From: Plotosus lineatus
Taxonomy: Eukaryota; Chordata; Actinopteri; Siluriformes; Plotosidae
Direction of reading: 5' to 3'
Length of the DNA stretch: 64,000 nucleotides
Assembly (NCBI GenBank): GCA_024760905.1
Contig: JALRMN010000026.1
Coordinates: 630,001 to 694,000, forward strand
In this document: piece by piece, positions 32,048 through 42,022 of the stretch
Layout of the letters: each line of letters begins with the position of its first letter
Position numbering within the stretch: position 1 is the stretch's first letter
Notes under the pieces: generated by a model
Seen by the model: the letters and a program-made list of their open reading frames with translations, nothing else
Told to the model about the DNA's origin: nothing
Database searches by the model: none
Program-made: the position numbers and the translations under genes

Positions 32048-32617
32048 TGTAAAAGTGCATCATATTATCATGTTCTCTGGATCACGGTTCTCTGCAAATA
32101 CTGCTTTATATAACTGTATAATGGTGCTTTATTTTTCTATGTCTTGCTGTACTTAAATGATTGCTGAGAATAATCAAATGATATGCTTAAGGGGCCATTC
32201 TTCATGTCTATTGTAAAAGTGCATACTTAAACAGAAGTGCATGCTGGGTACCCGTGACACACCGAGCCTTCCACGGTCAGTGTGATCTTCAACAGATCAG
32301 ATAGTTTCTAGTTGTAAATAACTTCGAGGTCAGGAGGTGGGGGTGTGTGGGTGGGACGCGCCTGGAAAGCGCCCAGATTTATCGCATCCTGTTGAGATAA
32401 CAACGCATCAAAGACCCAGTCATAAACCCGGAAGGAGGAACCTGGTCTGCAGCCCTTAAAAGCACACCCCCGCGATGTAGACCGTAGACCTTAACTAGCG
32501 TGTCTTTTATACATGTTCTGTTGGTCTCCATCCTCTGCAGACGGCGCAATAAAGCTTCTCATATTCAACTCAAAACCAGTCTCCAGTTGTCTTCTTCCAC
32601 ATTCAACGGATCCAACA
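32048..32617 (+). repeat. Outer provirus 5' LTR
   Basis: TGTAAAAGTG to GGATCCAACA. It contains a TTAAAAG promoter-like box near 32457 and the poly(A) signal AATAAA at 32548-32553. Compared with the 3' LTR it has a short extra stretch near 32081-32090. Confidence 0.92.
32548..32553 (+). promoter_or_regulatory. LTR polyadenylation signal
   Basis: AATAAA in the 5' LTR. The same position in the 3' LTR is AATGAA (40751-40756). Confidence 0.75.
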
Positions 32618-32621
32618 GTTT

Positions 32622-32639
32622 TGGGGGCTCGTCCGGGAT
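32622..32639 (+). other. Primer-binding site, tRNA-Pro
   Basis: TGGGGGCTCGTCCGGGAT, four bases after the LTR. It is complementary to the tRNA-Pro 3' end, as used by many gammaretroviruses. Confidence 0.92.
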
Positions 32640-32725
32640 GTGGTAGAGGATCGTGAGTTGAGGAAATTCGACCCAAACTTTTTCCTTGTGAACCAAGGAG
32701 AAGGACACAGGCCGGCAACCACTAA

Positions 32726-32734
32726 CAGGTAAGC
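32726..32734 (+). promoter_or_regulatory. Likely major splice donor
   Basis: CAGGTAAGC with GT at 32729-32730, in the leader 90 nt after the primer site, where retroviruses carry their subgenomic donor. Confidence 0.55.
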
Positions 32735-32993
32735 AGAACCTGTTTAAATCGAACTCTGCATATTGACTAAACTAAAAACTGTGTCCTCTCCGGGAGTTTG
32801 AAGGAAAATGATAAAAAGAGTTGTATGAGAACCTAATTTTAAGGTTAAAATAAGAGTGAACATAGACGCACCTTAGTGGTGGCGTACCCTCCCGGTTTCT
32901 GACGAGGGGCCGTGGTAAAGGCTGGGTTGGAGTCCCAGGGATTGAGGCTCCCCAAAGTACCACGTGAGTGATATAAAACTGCACGTCGTAGTC

Positions 32994-33366
32994 GGGTGAA
33001 AGGCCCTCAACGGATTAGCCGTTGAAATCATGCGTCTATGAGGGTGAAAGGCCCCCAATACACGGAGGTATTGGAAGCATTAGTAATTGGGTGAAAGGCC
33101 CTCAACGGATTAGCCGTTGAAAGCATTAATAATGGGGTGAAAGGCCCCCAATACGCGGAGGTATTGGAAGCATTAATAATTGGGTGAAAGGCCCCCAATA
33201 CGCGAAGGTATTGGAAGCATTAATAATTGGGTGAAAGGCCCCCAATATGCAAAGGTATTGGAAACATTAGTAATTGGGTGAAAAGCCCTCAACGGATTAG
33301 CCATTGAAAGCATTAATAATTGGGTGAAAGGCCCCCAACACGCAAAGGTGTTGGAAGCATGAGATA
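32994..33366 (+). repeat. Eight-unit hairpin repeat array in provirus leader
   Basis: Units of 46-48 bp start at 32994, 33042, 33089, 33135, 33182, 33229, 33276 and 33322, each beginning GGGTGAAA(A/G)GCCC. Type A units carry TCAACGG-ATTA-GCCGTTGA; type B units carry CCAATAC-loop-GTATTGG. The order is A B A B B B A B. In the last B unit both stem arms change together (CCAACAC/GTGTTGG). No ORF runs through it. It lies between the splice donor and gag. Confidence 0.9.
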
Positions 33367-33775
33367 ATATATTAATCGTATTGTTTTCTGTTTTATGTAT
33401 GTGTCGTGTGGCCACGTGTGTGACATTAATCGTGTTGTATTCTATTTCATGTATGTATTGTGTTGCAACGTGTGTTATGTGTTAGGGAAAGTGGGAAGTG
33501 GGAAGAATAAAATTCAGAGGTGTCGAGAGGGACGCTGACGTGTTGACATTGTCTTAACTGGGCAGAGAAACAGACAGAGGAAACCTAGCAGTGTTAACAC
33601 AATCTGTCTGTGCGGCGGAAACCTAACGGTGACAACACAAGCCGCCTGCCGTGGTTAATTGGGTCAGTCGCTCAGCCTAGCGCTGACGGACTGACTGGCT
33701 GTGAACGTCTAAACAGTCCCAATCCGGGAGAGTGAACGGGTGTACCCGCGCTCTCTGGCCTCTGAGTTAAGACAA

Positions 33776-34246
33776 ATGGAGGGTGAATTTGATAAAAAAA
33801 TAAAGGAATGGGGGCTAGGTGATGAACCCCTGAAGCCATTATATGCACAGATTGAGAACACATTGAAATCAGTGGAGCTGAAGAGCACACTGAAACAGAA
33901 AAATAAAGCTGTAGATGAAGCCAGAGGAAAGCTGCATGAGCTGGTGAAATCTAAAAACAAACAGTTGGGGGACAGTGGCCACTTGGGATCCTGGTTATGG
34001 GAAAAGGTTAAAGAGTACTCAAAAAAAAAAAAAAAAAAAAAAAAAAAGCGAGAGAGCGGAAGAGAGGGGGGGGAGAATGCGAATCTAATGTCTAGATCCA
34101 AGCTGAAAAAGAAGGTAGAGGAAATGGAGAACGCCCAGCAGGGGTGGACGGATCTCACGGTCTGCTGGCAGAGTGTCATGCATCTTCACCATTTCCAGGC
34201 GAAGGAGACGAACCCGCAAGTCAAAAGGAGCGGTAACAGCACCTGA
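33776..34246 (+). pseudogene. Gag N-terminal remnant of outer provirus
   Basis: ATG at 33776 opens MEGEFDKKIKEWGLGDEP in a frame that continues through a predicted coiled coil (NKAVDEARGKLHELVKSKN), a lysine run encoded by the poly(A) tract 34021-34046, and a basic end. The position after the leader supports a Gag role. No matrix or capsid family signature is recognised, so the assignment is contextual. Confidence 0.5.
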
Positions 34247-34431
34247 CACTGAACCTACGCGCCCCCCACCCAGCATTAACAGTGTATATCCCACTCTGTA
34301 TATCACCTCGGGGTCTCAATGAACTGAAGGCGGCGAGACTTGCGAGCGCCCGCGTGCACTCTCCCCACCGTTTGCAGGCATACCCACCCCCGGTCACGCA
34401 CACACACCGACCGAAAGAAGGAGGGGCAGTC

Positions 34432-34569
34432 ATGGATACACTACACAACGAGCCTGAACCATTCGCCACGCGTCAAGCTAGAACTGAAATGGAGAAACAG
34501 GTATGTGGCAAGAAAGGACATTACAGCAGAGATTGTCCAGAACAGAAGCAAAACCAGAGTTCAGCATGA
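34432..34569 (+). pseudogene. Nucleocapsid zinc-knuckle remnant
   Basis: Frame MDTLHNEPEPFATRQ leads to VCGKKGHYSRDC, a CCHC knuckle whose first Cys is replaced. The capsid region expected between it and the gag start is missing or out of frame. 34570-34830 carries a further frame (RPEIRLIDKNDVFHL) that I cannot assign. Confidence 0.55.
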
Positions 34570-34959
34570 CTATATATATCATGTAAAAGTACTACCTCTT
34601 CAGGTCGAATTGAACCTGCCACACAGACAAAGGATTCAGCCCAGAATTTTAGATCTAAATTTAGATCTCTTAGATCTAAATTTAGAAGGAATACTGACAT
34701 TGGATAGTTGCCGACCGGAAATAAGATTAATAGATAAAAATGATGTTTTTCACTTGAGCTATGATAAACAGGAGGGAAATGTTGAAGTAATCGTACATAT
34801 AGTTAACACAGCTCAGCCTTGTATTTGACCAATATGAACAGGCATAGAAACTGATTTAATAGTGTTTTGCAGAAAACTATCAAACCATAGCAGAGCCGTT
34901 TGGGTGCGTCTGCACCATATCAGGATGACCTATAGACCGCAAGAAGACTGCGTCTACTA

Positions 34960-35262
34960 GAAATAATGTTCTGTCTGTGTTAATCATGTTTGCTAAAACA
35001 CTTGTGTGACCTATAAGATAAACTTTCACTTTACTGGCTCATGTGTTTTTTCTTCCCCATTCCCTTAGTGCCAGGAACGATATGTAACCAGGAACTCCCC
35101 TAAAGAAATAAATAGAGGTTCTCGATCAGATTTAGTTCAGAGCGATTAGAACTGGTTTGATCGCTCTCCTCATATATGAGTATATAAAAGAACTTAATTA
35201 TCTTGTGTCCTTCTTATTGCATATTCGTGTTTATGATGTCTGTGTTGATTTAGAACCTGACA
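34960..35262 (+). repeat. Inner provirus 5' LTR, 3' portion
   Basis: Sequence ending CCTGACA directly before a second primer site. It contains AATAAA near 35107 and a TATATAAAAG promoter-like box near 35182. The LTR start is not defined (34960 is a guess) and no matching LTR occurs in the window. Confidence 0.5.
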
Positions 35263-35268
35263 TTGAAT

Positions 35269-35285
35269 TGGTTCTTCGAGCCGGA
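35269..35285 (+). other. Primer-binding site, tRNA-Tyr-like
   Basis: TGGTTCTTCGAGCCGGA, complementary to the tRNA-Tyr 3' end with one mismatch, six bases after the inner LTR end. It differs from the tRNA-Pro site of the outer provirus. Confidence 0.65.
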
Positions 35286-36059
35286 TACCAAGATACCTGA
35301 CGATTCCTGCTGACGTGGTGGACACCGGTGAAATCCTTGGCCAAGGCAACTCAAGAGCGAGTTGATATCAGACCCTATTTGGGACCGGGAGGATCCACCC
35401 GTCCGCAGGGATCCAAGGGTTGATGGCAAGCCGAGGAGGAGACACAGGGTGAGTTAATTTCTTCTAAAAACAGAAGTGAATGAGCTCGGTAACGAAGGTT
35501 AAAAAGTAAAGAGACAGTTAATTTCCATGGGAAGAAGAAAAAAAAAAAGTGAATGAGCTCAGTTTATTAGGGAAAGAAGGGAGGGACGGACTCCCCTGTC
35601 TATAAACTGAACGGCCGTGGATGAATGAATGTGTGTGTGAATGGAGGATGTAATCCTTGATTAACCTCCTCATATAAACAACTGTGGGATTGATACAACG
35701 AGTTTTTCTTGATGCAGAGGCAAGAACCCTCCACCTGAAAAGGCAGAAGCTTGAGGGTTACCACAGAAATAATTAATCATTGTCCCATAGGAAAAGATAA
35801 ACCAGTGTTAGGACACCCTAGATGCAACAAACCACTGGTCCAAATTGGGTTAAAATAGGGGGTAAAAACAGTAAACCTAGAGATAAATTAGAATGTGGAG
35901 ATTGGAAAGCAGTAGAAAACACAGGCACCTGATAGAAATAAATATTTTGATTTATGGGTTAGTAAGTATGGATTCAACGGACAGTTAAAGGTAACAAGAT
36001 TAATAGAATTACAGGGAGCTATTAGGCGGAACTGTAAAAATAATACAGAAAAAGAAAGC

Positions 36060-36900
36060 ATTCCGATTACAAGTGGATGACAGGCCAACAGGGGGCCAAA
36101 CATTTGCAATACACCTGAAAAATGGTCTGCATGGTGCAGCACAAGAAAGAGTAATGCAGCTGGAGGATTATGCCGATCAGGCAATGCATGCAGATAAAGT
36201 AATCAAAAGAAGAAAACAAAAAGAGTACAAACCTTCTTCGAGGACTGTGATGACCCTGAAGTATATTATCAGGGGACTAGAGGCAGAGGGCGAGGCCGAG
36301 ACCAAGGGAGAGGCCGAGGCAGAGGAGAATTTAACAGACCTGGAGGGAATGAATGCTGGGCAGGTGGAGATAGTGCAGATGATGAAGAATCTGAATAATT
36401 GGTGGCATCCATTTTTGAAGGATATGATTAAACATTTTGTACAAACATGTGAAGTGTGCACTCAATATAACCCCAGACCAACGGTGAAACCGCCTCCGGG
36501 ACGTTTTCCATTGCTAACGAAGCCAGGGAAAGACTCGATTATACTGACATGAACATCATGGTTAAGGGGTATCGATACTTACTGGTTTGCATAGATAGCT
36601 ACTCGGGGTGGCCCGAAGCATGGCCCACCAGAAAGGAGGACAGTGCCTCCGTGGTTAAATGTCTGGTTAACCACTACATCCCTCGACACGGGTTTCCTGA
36701 AAAGGTAAGATCAGACAATGGGACTCATTTTAAAAAATAAAGACCTCCAACAGGTGGAAACCATGTTGGGGCTGACCCACAAATTTGACTCCGTTTCCCA
36801 CCCACAGTCACAAGGTAAGGTCGAGAGAATGAACAGAACCATCAAGGACGAATTGGCTAAAATCTGTGCACAGACCAAAATGACATGGCTATCTAGATAA
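36060..36900 (+). pseudogene. Inner provirus: gag end fused to integrase
   Basis: Gag C-terminal text (MQLEDYADQAMHADKVI, then in another frame RGRGRGRDQGRGRGRG and NECWA) runs directly into the integrase zinc region (WWHPFLKDMIKHF, CEVC). The integrase core has CIDSYSGWPEAW (first Asp, codon about 36594), RSDNGTHF (second Asp, about 36714) and GKVERMN (Glu, about 36823), so the DDE set is present. An extra A near 36735 gives a stop. Protease, RT and RNase H are deleted, and the end is cut at KMTWL near 36893. Confidence 0.85.
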
Positions 36901-37043
36901 TTTAGCTGGATGGACTGAAGGGCTCCCTCAGATTCCAAGCTATCTCCGCCAAGGGACATTTAATGCCAGATATTTGACTTCGGCCCATAGAATGATTTGG
37001 GAGGGAGTACTCAGGTGTTCTCTCCTCTCGGTCAACTAGCTCT

Positions 37044-38250
37044 GTGGGTATTGATGGGGTTCCTTTCTCTTCACAGCTTACACCCCCGCTCCATCTGCGT
37101 TTTCCAGACGACCCCTCTCTCGATGCATTCCAAATCACTTATTCTTTTGTGTATATGCAGGAATGTCCGTTTAATTTATCCGGTAGTGATCTTATGAGCC
37201 TCCTCGGTTTACAAATTTCTTTTCATGGTTCGAGCATGATCATCTCCACGTCAGAATCTCTGTCCCCTTCTTTGATTGCATTAACCTCCTGTGAATTACC
37301 TTTTAATGTTAACGCAGCATGTGCGGTGAGTGAGGTGGCAGAGCAGTGTTCTCCCCTGGATCAACTGCCCAGGACTGCACAGGCCGAGCATAAAAATGAT
37401 GTGGGCTGCGTCGATTGTACTCCTTATGAGGCTAAGGTAAAGCATATTACACCTATTTTCATAAAACAGTACCCACTCTCCGAGTCTAAGATGCAAGCAT
37501 CGATGTTGTATTATCTTCACTCCTGGAACAGGGTATTGTTGTTCCATGTACAAGCTCTTATAACACACCCATAAACCCTGTGCCAAAGCCGGATGGTACC
37601 TGGCAACTTACGCAGGACCTAAGGAGGATCAACGACCTCATAGGGCCTGTCGCACCCCTGGTGCCCGACGTTCCTTCTATCATGTCTGGCATACCACATA
37701 CACACACGCACTTTTCCGTGATTGACCTGTGCTCTGCTTTTTTCAGCATCCCTGTAGAACCAGACACTTGGCCTCTGTTTGCATTTACACATAGGCAGCA
37801 GCAGTACACCTGGACACGCCTCCCACAAGGTTTCATTGATTCTCCTGCGGTGTTTGCTACCATTGTACGGGACGCACTAGGGTGCTCAGTTCCCCCTGAT
37901 GGTTCCTGTGTCCCCTCCTATGCAGATGACTTGCTGGTTTCGGCATCAAGCACCGAGATCTGTTTCCAAGCCACACTCGCTGTCCTTCAGCTCTCTCAGG
38001 GCTCAAAGAAATTGACCCAAGATCGCGTCAAGATCATCATCGACACCCAGCGACCTGCTACCAAGCATGCCTTCCTTGCTTTCCTGGGGTTGATCAATTA
38101 CTGCAGGCAGTGGATCCCAGACTGCTCTCTCTATGACAAGTGCCTGCAATCCACCACATGGACCCACTCCAGCAACCACTCGTATGGACTGAGGACATGC
38201 AAAATGCCTTTGCAGCCCTCAAAATGGCCCTCTGCTCGGCTCCAGCTCTA
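37044..38250 (+). pseudogene. Outer provirus protease end and reverse transcriptase
   Basis: MGIDGVPFSSQLTPP leads into a protease C-terminal region (QECPFNLSGSDLMSLLGL); the DTG/DSG active site is not seen. RT follows: NPVPKPDGTWQLTQDLR, HFSVIDLCSAFFSIPV (first catalytic Asp), TRLPQGFIDSPAVF and YADDLLVSAS at 37919-37945. The layout is that of retroviral RT. A stop at about 37572 separates the protease and RT frames. Connection-domain text (FLGLINYCRQWIPD) is present near 38085. Confidence 0.85.
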
Positions 38251-38911
38251 GGCCTGCCGAACTATGAACTGCCCTTCCACCTCTACGTTGCTCATCAAGG
38301 GGGAACTGCCTCTGGGGTGTTGGCTCAGGAGCATGGCGGGGGGATGAGGCCCTGTGCTTTCCTTTCAAAAACACTAGACCCTGTAGCTCAAGGTTTACCT
38401 GCGTGTCTTCGTGCTGTGGCTGCCTGTGTGTTAATGGTTTTAGACGCCGAGAAGATCGTCTTGTCGCACCCTTTTGATTTTACACTCACAACATCAGGTG
38501 CAACAGATCCTACGAAATTTAAATACACAACACATGTCATAACAGCGCAGGTCTGGTTACGAGGCCATTCTATGCGCCACTGATAACCTCACGATTAAAT
38601 CTACTTCTTCTCTTGATACCGTGGCTCACGCCTTACAGCATCTGCTTAATACACAAGATGACTGTGAGCTCTGCCCTCATGACTGTTTGCAAGAAATTGT
38701 TGTTTCTACAAGCATTAGGTCTGATTTGTGTTCTACACCTTTACCTACAGGTGAGGTCCTGTTTGTGGACGGGTCATGCTCTAAACCTGCCGACGGTACC
38801 TTTCACTGTGGATATGCCGTCTGCCGCCTTCCAGATATAGTGATCGAATCTCATTCACTCCCCTTTACGTCTGCTCAAGCCGCAGAATTGTTTGCTCTTA
38901 CTCGAGCGTGA
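38140..38911 (+). pseudogene. Outer provirus connection and RNase H
   Basis: QQPLVWTEDMQNAFAALK and LYVAHQGGTASGVLAQEHGG are RT connection text. After frame changes, VLFVDGSCSKPADGTFHCGYA gives the RNase H catalytic Asp and AQAAELFALTRA the Glu. The reading stops at 38909; the remainder of RNase H and the integrase zinc finger are deleted. Confidence 0.82.
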
Positions 38912-38929
38912 ATCTTATCTGCTGACCAA

Positions 38930-39268
38930 GAGGTAGACAGGTGCTTAACATGCGTACAGAATAATCCTTCTAAGCCGCTGGCAGTGCATCAACATCTGCC
39001 ACAACCAAATACACCATTCCAGGAATGGCAAATTGATTATACCCACATGCCAAGACAGAGACCATACAAGAATCTATTGGTAATGGTTGATAAATTCTCA
39101 CGCTGGGTGGAAGCTTTCCCATGCAGCAATGAGAATGCTAGAGTGGTGGTTCAGAAATTGACACAAGAAATGATCCCGCGATATGGAATTCCGGTGGGAC
39201 TAGACTCGGACAGAGGGACCCCTTTCACGACCAAGGTAGCCCAACTGCTCGCAACAGCACACACTTGA
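38930..39268 (+). pseudogene. Outer provirus integrase, core fragment
   Basis: CLTCVQNN is the second half of an HHCC zinc site. FQEWQIDYTHMP contains the first Asp, LLVMVDKFSRWVEAFP follows, and LDSDRGTPFT holds the second Asp. The reading stops before the catalytic Glu. It differs clearly from the integrase core at 36.5 kb, so the two come from different lineages. Confidence 0.85.
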
Positions 39269-39735
39269 CTCCACACGAACTACAGACCGGTAGACCATTT
39301 CCTGGACCACACATAGCACTGGACACTGACCCACAAAACCTAACCCATAAACAATACTGTCGTGAATTGCAAAGTCTTGTTGCAGCCTTTTCAGATCAAG
39401 TGAGGGAGCAGTACCAGGCGTCTACCGGCGGCCCTCCAGACACAGAGTGGGTCCTCCTGAAAGTCCTCAAGCAAAAGTGGACGGAGCCAAGGTGGACAGG
39501 ACCCCACAAGGTCAAAGAGCACACCTCGTACGCCGGCCGGCTGGACAGCAAGGGCGACACCTGGTATCACTGGAGACAGTGCGCAGCGGCAGAAGCTCCC
39601 TCGAGATCACCCGTCAACACACACAGGGACCTGTGTGAAGCAGCGACCTCATCACTGGCCAGTGACGAAGAAAAGACCACCAACAGTGCAGGGCAGAATA
39701 ATCCCTGGGTGGCAAAAGGGGGTGAGGTAGTCTAA
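39265..39735 (+). pseudogene. Integrase C-terminal domain
   Basis: LTPHELQTGRPFPGP, then EWVLLKVLKQKWTEPRWTGPHKV, a GPY/F-like C-terminal integrase module, and TWYHWRQC. The part between the second Asp and this module is deleted (junction near 39262). I infer that it belongs to the outer provirus. 39736-40247 up to the polypurine tract shows no env-like frame. Confidence 0.75.
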
Positions 39736-40247
39736 CCCTCACCCTCACGGTAAGGCAGAGGAACAACGCGCCCCTGCAACAAGTAGCATGCCAAACTACC
39801 AACTTAAGTTTTGAAGAGTGTTATCCCAATCATATCGTTTTAACTATCTTGTAATGTGCTTTTGCTTTGAGTTGTGTGACAAAGAGTATTGAAGGTCGTA
39901 AGCTCTTTAAAGTGTAGCGCGTGACCCTCCCTTGAATACAGTGAATAATTTACTTTGTCATATTGAAGGTTTAGCTTGCTAGTTTCTACATGGAAGGTAA
40001 AGCCAGACGGGGTCTCTGGTAGACGAAGTCGCACTTAGAGCCCAGTTCTGATTAAGTTTTCCTATAGGCAGCTTTGCATGCAGTTAGAGTTTTTACAGAT
40101 ATTTGCTTAGATTTTTACGGATTCCATATTTGCCTTTTTATACAGCTTTTCTATTTGCTTTGATTTTATATAAGGTTGTGTACGTTTTCTCTGCTGTCCT
40201 ATTTCCTTGTCATGAATGGTTCTTCGATTGATCTCCTATAGGAGATC

Positions 40248-40259
40248 AAAAGGGGGAAA
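40248..40259 (+). other. Polypurine tract
   Basis: AAAAGGGGGAAA immediately before the 3' LTR. Confidence 0.9.
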
Positions 40260-40820
40260 TGTAAAAGTGCATCATATTATCATGTTCTCTGGTGCAAATA
40301 CTGCTTTATATAACTGTATAATGGTGCTTTATTTTTCTATTTCTTGCTATACTTAAATGATTGCTGAGAATAATCAAATGATATGCTTAAGGAGCCATTC
40401 TTCATGTCTATTGTGAAAGTGCATACTTAAACAGAAGTGCATGCTGGGTACCTGCGACACACCGAGCCTTCCACGGTCAGTGTGATCTTCAACAGATCAG
40501 ATAGTTTCTAGTTGTAAATAACTTCGAGGTCAGGAGGTGGGGGTGTGTGGGGGCTGGGACACGCCTGGAACAAGCCCAGATTTATCGCATCCTGTTGAGA
40601 TAACAACGCATCAAAGACCCAGTCATAAACCCGGAAGGAGGAACCTGGTCTGCAGCCCTTAAAAGCACACCCCCGCGAGGGAGACCTTCGACCTTAACTA
40701 GCGTGTCTTTTATACATGTTCTGTTGGTCTCCGTCCTCTGCAGACGATGCAATGAAGCTTCTCATATTCAATTCAAAACCAGTCTCCAGTCGTCTTCTTC
40801 CACATTCAACGGATCCAACA
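40260..40820 (+). repeat. Outer provirus 3' LTR
   Basis: 561 bp, TGTAAAAGTG to GGATCCAACA, closely similar to the 5' LTR with scattered substitutions and small indels. The poly(A) signal position reads AATGAA. Confidence 0.92.
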
Positions 40821-40824
40821 ATAC
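40821..40824 (+). repeat. Provirus target-site duplication, right
   Basis: ATAC, matching 32044-32047. Confidence 0.8.
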
Positions 40825-41058
40825 TCTGTCTTGTATTATTTTATTTTGTTTAATTCATTATATCCTACATGTGTTCTAGGCCCCATTAGATATACAGCCA
40901 TCCCTTGAATATCGCGGATAATGTAGACCAAACCTGGCCGCGATATTCGTCATTTCTACCACATGCATATGTTTTAGCGTCTATACAATATCAAGATGTG
41001 TATATTAAACGTATATTAAATGTTACACAGTTATATGCTGCACAGGTTATTGAGAGCT

Positions 41059-41985
41059 TTATTGCAAGTCCGGTAATGCCTTTTTGTCAGATTCGAGAGC
41101 CATTGGATCGACGGATGTCGAAGGGGCAGCAGGAGGTGCGGTAAGAGCAGGAGGAGGTGTAGAGGCAGCAGGAGAAGCTTGTGCAGGAGGTTTTTGGCGC
41201 ACAAGGAACATGGTGATGGAGAGTTGTGACTGCTGTTTCTTTTTTTGTACAAACATGTTTTTGTACAGGGGGCAGTGGTGGTCTAGTGGTCTAAGGCACC
41301 GGATCGCAGATCCAAAGGTTGGGGGTTCGAGTCCCACTCTCCACAAGGTTGTCACTGTCCCCCTTAGTGCATCTAACTGGGTTATCAAAGGCCGGCCATG
41401 TCTCTCACTGTCTATGGTGTGAGGCATGTAAAAGAACCATTGCTGACTTTCGTAAAGAGTAGGCTGCAAAGCCGTCAGCGTGTTTCCACCCTGCGATGGC
41501 CTGGCGAGCTGTCCAGGGTATACTCTGCCCTCGCCCTGAGTTGGCTGGGATGGGCACCAGCCTCCGCACGACCCTAATTAGGATGAAGCGGTTACAGAAA
41601 ATGATGATGATGTTTTTGTACAAGGACATGACACCATCAAGACGATTGCCAAATTCGATGGCGCTGACCATGTTGTCATCAATCTCCTGGACCTTTTGTT
41701 GCAAACTGCGTGCCATATTGAAAATCTCTTGCGGATTTCTCACAATAAGACCACGCTCTTCATCCTCATTGTCGTCCTCTTCCTCTTCTTCCTCACTCCC
41801 CGATTTCGTCATTTCGATGAGGTCCTCATCAGTTAGGGGGGTTGAGTGGCACTCGAGCAGTGTGTTGACGTGCTCCGTTGTCATATCTGAGAAGCCTTCA
41901 GTGGTTACCGACCGAGCCAGCTTCACGACCTTATCTACGGCTGAGTGATGAACCTCCTCAGGCATAAATCCCTCATAATCATGGG

Positions 41986-42022
<37 letters not shown>

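Larger units (their letters stand above)
32048..40820 (+). mobile_element. Endogenous retrovirus-like provirus with nested second provirus
   Basis: Paired LTRs (570 and 561 bp), a 4-bp TSD, a tRNA-Pro primer site and a polypurine tract define the outer element. Its order is leader with hairpin repeats, gag remnants (33776-34569), then after an interruption protease, RT, RNase H and an integrase piece (37044-39735). Between about 34960 and 36930 lies part of a different provirus with its own LTR end and tRNA-Tyr-like primer site. No env was recognised. Every gene is broken, so the locus is non-functional. Confidence 0.85.

Noticed and set aside
32994..33366. Possible CRISPR-like array of regular repeats
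   Set aside because: The units are contiguous tandem repeats with no unique spacers, and they lie in a eukaryotic provirus leader.
36177..36461. Minus-strand Ser-rich frame
   Set aside because: Antisense of the inner provirus gag/integrase text.
39735..40247. Possible env gene before the 3' LTR
   Set aside because: No open frame, signal peptide, furin site or transmembrane stretch could be seen.
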